Below the pieces are notes generated by a model. The model worked only from the letters and a program-made list of their open reading frames with translations. It had not been told where the DNA came from and ran no database searches. The translations under genes were made by a program, and so were the position numbers. From Candidatus Atribacteria bacterium ADurb.Bin276 (GTDB lineage: Bacteria; Atribacterota; Atribacteria; Atribacterales; Atribacteraceae), in contig MWBQ01000208.1 in NCBI GenBank assembly GCA_002069605.1, positions 1 through 38,662 on the forward strand: 38,662 nt of DNA, given 5' to 3'. Shown here piece after piece: positions 34,140-38,662 of this stretch (the stretch's first letter is position 1; every line of letters starts with the position of its first letter).

Positions 34140-35483
34140 TTTCAATCTCCTTTTTATGGGGTCATTTCGATTAGCCTGTTTTATATATTTAAAATTCCCT
34201 TCTGTCTAAAAGTGAGCCTGTTGATTAAGGACTCAAGCCAATTCTTTATCTACAACAACCTCTAATATATATTAATTACTCGCTTTTATGGAATAAGCTG
34301 ACCGAGGGCAATAGTAGAGCTACTCATGAAGTGCTTTTTATAAAAGGTATTGTTACAGTTTCCATTTCCCGCTTTAAAAATATTTCTTAAGAAATAGAAA
34401 GGAAGCCATGGGAACTCATTAAACACTCAAGCATTGATGCCACCAGAGATGCCAGACTGGTTTATGAGTTCTTTAAACCGAATAAATTCTAAAATCTTGA
34501 TAATGACAAAGAGATTCCTTTCCTTACAAATCACTCGACCAAGGGATTAAGTAAAAATTAATAAATTCTTCTTGTATATTATAGCAATACCTAAAACGGG
34601 GCTTCTTCTCAAAAGCTATTGAACTTTTATGCTATGGTAAAAGAGTATCACTCAAAATGCCAGCATTATTTATTTTAATATATAAAACTGAGGTGTTTTA
34701 TGATATGCCTTCAAAACATCTTTTAAAGATTATAAACTTGAATCATTGTTTCATATCATTAATCATTTGGTAATTCAATCCCAAAGGATGGTTTTTTTAA
34801 CTATGAGCTATCTGAAAGAAGTTCTTTTGCAAAACACATCTAGGGATAGACAAACCATGAATATAACTATTCCTCATTAAAAAATCCGGCTTTACGAGCA
34901 CCAAAAAAAATAAATTCTTAAATCTTTTAAATGATTTCGACTGATAAGACATAAACATTTTGACTGATTTACTATATTTATAACCCGTAAAAAAACCAAA
35001 ACCTAATATTCAAATGTTTAGTAAACACGTTTGGATATGTTGTCCATCTAAAAGATAACTTTTGAATCAAAATCAGACAGCAAAACACCCCTTTTTATCT
35101 CAAATTTTATTATAGTATACATTACAACATGGTTCTAATTTAGTTATATTGCCCCTTGAAATCGAGTCCTACATGAATAGGTAACCGTGGCATTAACATG
35201 CGGGGTACTGGAAATAATTCAAGCGACACTCTTTCTGAATCTTTCTTTTTCTATATCCCAACATATTTCTTCTTTACACCGTCTAACTTTTCTAATACAA
35301 TCATCAAAATATTAATGAACTCCTGTCTTTATCTCAACCAATCATCTTGATATCAATAATTCTATAGCTTTATAGATTATGATTCAACCTTACTTCTCAA
35401 AACTCTCTTTTGTTTGATAACTCTTAGAATAGAGGCCACTTATTGTGCATCCTCAATCAATGATACTACAAAGGCATTTAATT
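34140..35483. other. AT-rich gene desert upstream of ndvB
   Basis: About 1.3 kb with no supportable gene. The left 70 nt carry the ndvB promoter. The remainder is AT-rich with scattered stops in all frames. One 36-codon minus-strand frame (about 35150-35260) and a plus-strand stretch near 34440-34560 were read and not recognised. Probably decayed mobile-element or gene remnants, given the transposase relic at its right end. Confidence 0.5.
34180..34208 (-). promoter_or_regulatory. Probable promoter of ndvB
   Basis: Minus-strand TAGACA (34203-34208), 17-nt spacer, TATAAA (34180-34185), about 40 nt before the ndvB ATG. Confidence 0.5.
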
Positions 35484-35666
35484 TTGTCAATTGAATTGGG
35501 TAGCTCCACCAAAAACTTCCCCGAAGCCCTGCAAACCATGCTGGGTCCTGACACCCTGGGTCTCTCCCCCCAGAACATCTCCCGGTTGAAAGCAAAATGG
35601 TAAAAGGAACTCACGATCTGGAGAAAAAGGGATCTCACTGGTTGATATTGTATTTTCAGAATGGAT
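35484..35666 (+). pseudogene. IS256-family (Mutator-type) transposase relic
   Basis: A stop-riddled plus-strand frame reads GSSTKNFPEALQTMLG, then PDTLGLSPQNISRLKAKW, stop, KELTIWRKRDLTG, stop, YCIFRMD, stop. This follows the N-terminal/central part of IS256-type transposases (G-I-S-T-x-x-F-x-E-A-L-x-x-L-L-G, G-L-S-x-x-x-I-S-R-L-K-x-x-W, W-x-x-R-D-L-S, then Y-V-Y-x-W-x-D-G). Stops are at 35601-35603, 35643-35645 and 35667-35669. Neither element end nor the catalytic domain is present. It lies 35 nt from the 3' end of the tRNA gene. Confidence 0.65.
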
Positions 35667-35700
35667 TAAAAGGGATTGTTGTGAAGGAACACCAGTTATC

Positions 35701-35779
35701 TGGTCGGGGCGAGAGGATTTGAACCTCCGGCCCCCTGCGCCCAAGGCAGGTGCGCTAAACCATGCTGCGCTACGCCCCG
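35701..35779 (-). tRNA. tRNA-Pro, anticodon UGG
   Basis: Minus strand, 79 nt including an encoded CCA. Acceptor stem CGGGGCG/CGCCCCG with the C1-G72 pair typical of proline tRNAs and A73; D-arm GCGC/GCGC; anticodon stem CCTGC/GCAGG with loop CTTGGGC (anticodon TGG, then G37); T-arm GGAGG-TTCAAAT-CCTCT. Own promoter directly upstream (35790-35818). Reads CCA and, by wobble, other proline codons. Confidence 0.96.
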
Positions 35780-35789
35780 ACAATCATGG

Positions 35790-35818
35790 ATTATAACAAA
35801 ATCTAACGTGAATAACAA
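35790..35818 (-). promoter_or_regulatory. Promoter of the tRNA-Pro gene
   Basis: Minus-strand TTGTTA (35813-35818), 17-nt spacer, perfect TATAAT (35790-35795), 10 nt before the mature tRNA. Confidence 0.7.
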
Positions 35819-35840
35819 TAATGTTGAAGAAAAAAGTCCT

Positions 35841-35887
35841 AAAAACACTTATGGGGAGTTGGACTAGCGTCCAACTCCCCATAAGTG
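35841..35887 (-). terminator. Terminator of the M16 peptidase operon
   Basis: A perfect 19-bp stem (35846-35864 with 35869-35887), 4-nt loop, then five T on the minus strand and a further T-run at 35830-35835. It lies about 130 nt past the end of the second peptidase gene and before the tRNA promoter. Confidence 0.85.
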
Positions 35888-36019
35888 CAAGGAGGGGAAA
35901 GATTCTTTATATTTTTAAAATTTTTATTTTTAGTCTTTTATAACTTCTCTGCCCTGTTCCAAAGGACATTATATATTTATTTTAAAGAATGTCAAGAGTT
36001 CTTTTAAAAATATTTCAAA

Positions 36020-37267
36020 TTATTTTTTTATCTGAGAAGAAACCACTGCTCCTAAGGTTTCTCCTTCCCCTTTATGCTTACTATATATATTTAAAGCCTC
36101 TTCCAGAGACATACCCTGAATTAACTCTTGATATTTAAAGGGGAATTCCCATCCTAAACCAATTCTTTCATAAAAAGATATCATTGAAGAGAGTGAATAC
36201 ACGGTTTCAAAACGACTCAAATACATACCAAGGGTATAATTTTTTGTTTCTTCAAATTCTGTTGCGCTCATATAAACTAAGTTATTGAATTCCTTACGAA
36301 AAATCTGAATTATCTCCTCAAAGAATGGATAAGAAAAGCCAGCATAAGCGCAGATGAACGAGGATCCAATAAAAGGTACATATATTGAACCGACTTGGTA
36401 ACTTAATCCTAATTCTTCACGAACTTTCAAAAAAAGCCGGGAATACATGCTCCCTCCTAAGCAGTTCGACAAAAGTTCAAAAGCTGTTCTTCCCCGAATA
36501 TCAAAAAGGGAAGGTGCCCGGTAACCAATTACCATCCAATTATCCTGAATATCCTTTTGTTCAACAATCCGTAAAGATAAAGGATAAAAATTGTCTTCCT
36601 TAAAAGGCTTTACCTTTTGAGGAATGAGCTCTCCCATTTGATGCAGAAATACATCTTTCATCTTGCTAAGATCAAAATTACCCACTACTGCAATAACCAT
36701 ATTATTTGGAACATACCAGCGACGATACCATTCTAATACTTTTTTTTCAGTAAAAGTTTCCAGACAGTCAGGTTCTCCAAGGGTAGATGACCCATAGGGG
36801 TGAGTTCCATAAAACGCTTTTTTAAAACGGAGAAGAGCCGCCTTGAGAGGATCGTCGTCAAGAGCAGCAAGTTGCTCGATTAAAAATCTTTTTTCCTTTT
36901 CTATTTCCTCTTTTCTCAATGCTGGACTTTTAATCAATTCGAAGAAAAGGGCAAGAATAGCAAATATTTGCTCGTTTGGTCCTTCAATGGCAATCTTTCC
37001 AACAAAACTATTTGATGAGCTTTCTATTGATGCGCCAAGCGATTCAATTTCACGATTGAAAGTAATCGCATCTTTAGTTTGGGTCCCCTTTACAATTGCC
37101 TCCTGTAAAAGCGCTGAAAGGCCTCTTTCTTTTTCGTTTTCGAATAAATTTCCCATAGCCAGGCAAAGATGGATTGAGCATAATAAAGAATCAGGAATAG
37201 AGATAAATAAGAAAGTTAAGCCATTTTTCAAGCGAACTTTTTCTACCTGCTGTTGTAATTCGTTCAT
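36020..37267 (-). CDS. M16 family peptidase-like subunit lacking the zinc motif
   Basis: 415 residues, two M16 half-domains. At the place of the HxxEH zinc motif it has GLSALLQEAIVKGT, so it cannot bind zinc in the usual way. The C-terminal half keeps the substrate-binding features of non-catalytic partners: SCLGGSMYSRLFLKVREELG and LSYQVGSIYVPF. Such proteins pair with an active subunit to form the closed chamber that degrades peptides. ATG at 37265-37267 overlaps the stop of the active subunit gene (ATGA), so the two are made together. No signal peptide, so probably cytoplasmic. The tail ends GETLGAVVSSQIKK. Confidence 0.88.
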   Translation of the reverse strand: MNELQQQVEKVRLKNGLTFLFISIPDSLLCSIHLCLAMGNLFENEKERGLSALLQEAIVKGTQTKDAITFNREIESLGASIESSSNSFVGKIAIEGPNEQIFAILALFFELIKSPALRKEEIEKEKRFLIEQLAALDDDPLKAALLRFKKAFYGTHPYGSSTLGEPDCLETFTEKKVLEWYRRWYVPNNMVIAVVGNFDLSKMKDVFLHQMGELIPQKVKPFKEDNFYPLSLRIVEQKDIQDNWMVIGYRAPSLFDIRGRTAFELLSNCLGGSMYSRLFLKVREELGLSYQVGSIYVPFIGSSFICAYAGFSYPFFEEIIQIFRKEFNNLVYMSATEFEETKNYTLGMYLSRFETVYSLSSMISFYERIGLGWEFPFKYQELIQGMSLEEALNIYSKHKGEGETLGAVVSSQIKK

Positions 37268-38505
37268 CGATGATCCTCAGGATTGATAATAACACTTACT
37301 GCAAAATTAAAATCAAGATATTTTTTTAAAACATCAATTATCTGCTTGGTTTGAACATTTTGCATATTCTTCAAATACCGAAAAACGGTATCAATAGTAT
37401 TAATAGTATCTAAACGCCCCAATAATTCGGCACTTCCTAAGGTAGTTTCAATAGAATGATAAAAGCCACTCAATAAAAGGTTTTTAGCTCGTTTAATTTC
37501 AATATCTTGAGGGGGATGATTTAACAACAATTCACATTCTTCCTGAATTATAGCTTCAATTTTTTTAGGGTCACTATTAGCAAAGGTGAAAATGATGCTG
37601 AATATCCCGGATTCTTGATAATAGGAAAAATTGGTATGAATTGAGTCAACCAACTGTTCCTTTTCCCTCAGCCGGGCATTGAGACGGGAGTCAATTCCAT
37701 CTCCAAGAATAACTGATAAAAATTTGAGCAGACAAAAATCATCTTGCCGAATTCCTGGTCCCAAAAAACCAATAGCTCCATAATGATGGTGTATGTCCAT
37801 GTTGATTTCGATTCTTTTTCTTTGTACCTTAGGAAGAGGAGGAAAGGAGCTAAACAAATTCTGCAGTGGTTTTCCCCCATTTTTGTAAAATTGATCTATT
37901 TTCTCGAATAACTGATTTTCAGGTAGGTCTCCACAGACTACCAAGGTAAGATTTGAGGGGTGATAAAAGTATTCCTGGTGGTATATAAAGTTCTCCCTTT
38001 TCAAGTGAGCAATGGTATCCTTTGATCCCAATATTGAACGTTCATAAGGAGTTCCTGAAAAAACTTCATGATAAAGAGTGGTAGCGAGTTTTTCTTCCGG
38101 ATCGTCTTCGTCTAAATGTATCTCCTGAATGATTACTTTTTTCTCACGTTCGATATCAATCGGATTAAAAAGTGGATTGTTTACTAAATCGATAATCAGC
38201 TCTAATGATTTCTCCCAATGATTATTAGGGACAACTATATAAAAATCAGTGGTATCCAAGGAGGTGCCAGCATTAATATTGCCACCAATGGCTTGAACCT
38301 GCCTAGATAATTCTAATCCTGGGTAATTGGTCGTACCCTTAAAAACCATATGTTCAAAAAAATGAGAGATTCCAATCTGAACTGGTTCTTCATCTTTAAC
38401 TCCAACTCTTGCCCAAAGATTCAAAGTCACTAAAGGTGATTTCATCCGATGAAATACTACTTTTAAGTCCGATGGAAATACTTTTTTTGTATAAGACAAA
38501 TTCAT
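37264..38505 (-). CDS. M16 family zinc peptidase, catalytic subunit
   Basis: 413 residues, M16B type. Inverted zinc motif HFFEH (H48, E51, H52) and the third ligand E128, 76 residues on in VIIQEIHLDEDDPEE, as the family requires. Conserved HMVFKGTTNYPG, GGNINAGTSLDTTDFY and GSKDTI segments are present; the second half (about 210-413) is the inactive half-domain. Expected to degrade short peptides in the cytosol together with the 36020-37267 subunit. ATG with AGGAG about 12 nt upstream. Promoter at 38540-38567 and terminator at 35841-35887 bound a two-gene operon. It could serve amino-acid recycling alongside the Dpp importer. Confidence 0.93.
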   Translation of the reverse strand: MNLSYTKKVFPSDLKVVFHRMKSPLVTLNLWARVGVKDEEPVQIGISHFFEHMVFKGTTNYPGLELSRQVQAIGGNINAGTSLDTTDFYIVVPNNHWEKSLELIIDLVNNPLFNPIDIEREKKVIIQEIHLDEDDPEEKLATTLYHEVFSGTPYERSILGSKDTIAHLKRENFIYHQEYFYHPSNLTLVVCGDLPENQLFEKIDQFYKNGGKPLQNLFSSFPPLPKVQRKRIEINMDIHHHYGAIGFLGPGIRQDDFCLLKFLSVILGDGIDSRLNARLREKEQLVDSIHTNFSYYQESGIFSIIFTFANSDPKKIEAIIQEECELLLNHPPQDIEIKRAKNLLLSGFYHSIETTLGSAELLGRLDTINTIDTVFRYLKNMQNVQTKQIIDVLKKYLDFNFAVSVIINPEDHR

Positions 38506-38539
38506 CTTGATTTTTTTCTCCTAAACCGAGATGATCTTC

Positions 38540-38567
38540 ATGATATTTTCTTGATATTAGATGACAA
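38540..38567 (-). promoter_or_regulatory. Promoter of the M16 peptidase operon
   Basis: Minus-strand TTGTCA (38562-38567), 16-nt spacer, TATCAT (38540-38545), about 35 nt before the first ATG. Confidence 0.45.
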
Positions 38568-38662
38568 TGAAAATACTTATCCTGGAATCGATCTCTCTCT
38601 TTTATAAGAGGGGATAAAAGGGAAATTAAAAAATTAAATTAGAACAAAAAAAGGATGGCGGG

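Noticed and set aside
33970-34209. Reading frames on the plus strand over the glucan synthase gene
   Set aside because: They lie opposite a clear coding sequence and have no domain or start signal of their own; they are antisense shadows.
35150-35260. 36-codon minus-strand frame with a protein-like look (VPRMLMPRLPIHVGLDFKG)
   Set aside because: Short, bounded by stops, no start signals, not recognised; could be chance or a relic.
35453-35783. Minus-strand frames overlapping the tRNA and transposase relic
   Set aside because: One runs through the tRNA gene and the other opposes the relic; neither has sensible coding features.
1-38662. CRISPR array, phage, toxin-antitoxin or restriction system
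   Set aside because: No regularly spaced direct repeats and no nuclease, methylase, integrase or toxin-like gene seen beyond the IS256 relic.

Overview
The window looks like chromosomal DNA from a low-GC, double-membraned (diderm) bacterium. Evidence for an outer membrane is an LptD/OstA-type protein (5948-7552), a divergent LpxB-like protein (10087-11148) and a cyclic beta-1,2-glucan synthase (25404-34139). Several other genes have a Firmicutes-like arrangement (amidase, GerMN protein, rph, rdgB). This mix, the complete Dpp/Opp transporter set and the modest GC would fit Atribacterota or a similar deep-branching anaerobic diderm. That placement is inference; the window holds no rRNA or phylogenetic marker that settles it.

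Layout. 20-3877: dppB-dppC-dppD-dppF, a peptide ABC transporter entered just upstream of its first permease (the binding protein would lie outside). 3983-7552: three tightly spaced genes for exported proteins, namely a repeat-containing secreted protein, a secreted coiled-coil protein and a short LptD-like barrel with exactly two cysteines. 7577-11148 (minus): an LpxB-like protein, then nadC and nadB (NAD synthesis; no nadA here). 11297-12166: a nitrilase-family amidase. 12394-16513: ssb, cell-wall amidase, GerMN protein, RNase PH, RdgB. 16540-16815 (minus): a broken ammonium transporter gene whose end is made of dispersed repeat sequence. 17418-19860: an aminotransferase and a homocitrate-synthase-like enzyme, closed by a strong terminator. 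19998-20864: class II aldolase. 21068-23389: a small membrane protein, a convergent MtaA/UroD-family methyltransferase, and a translationally coupled YjbQ/CsoR-like pair. 23955-25070: DUF362 ferredoxin protein. 25404-34139 (minus): a 2.9-thousand-residue cyclic glucan synthase. 34140-35700: an AT-rich gene desert ending in an IS256-type transposase relic. 35701-35779 (minus): tRNA-Pro(UGG). 36020-38505 (minus): a pair of M16 peptidase subunits with promoter and terminator.

How the genes fit together. Peptide import (Dpp), M16 peptidases, a nitrilase-type amidase, an aminotransferase and a homocitrate-synthase-like enzyme suggest an organism feeding partly on peptides and amino acids. The LptD-like, LpxB-like, amidase and glucan-synthase genes concern envelope building. 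The amt and IS256 remnants and the palindromic repeats show that intergenic regions have been remodelled. The glucan synthase is visibly richer in GC than its neighbours and sits beside the desert, so it is the best candidate for horizontal acquisition.

No CRISPR array, phage, toxin-antitoxin or defence system was recognised. The most promising leads are the compact two-cysteine LptD-like module (3983-7552), the atypical CsoR-like regulator coupled to YjbQ, and the repeat-truncated amt with its surviving attenuator-like leader.
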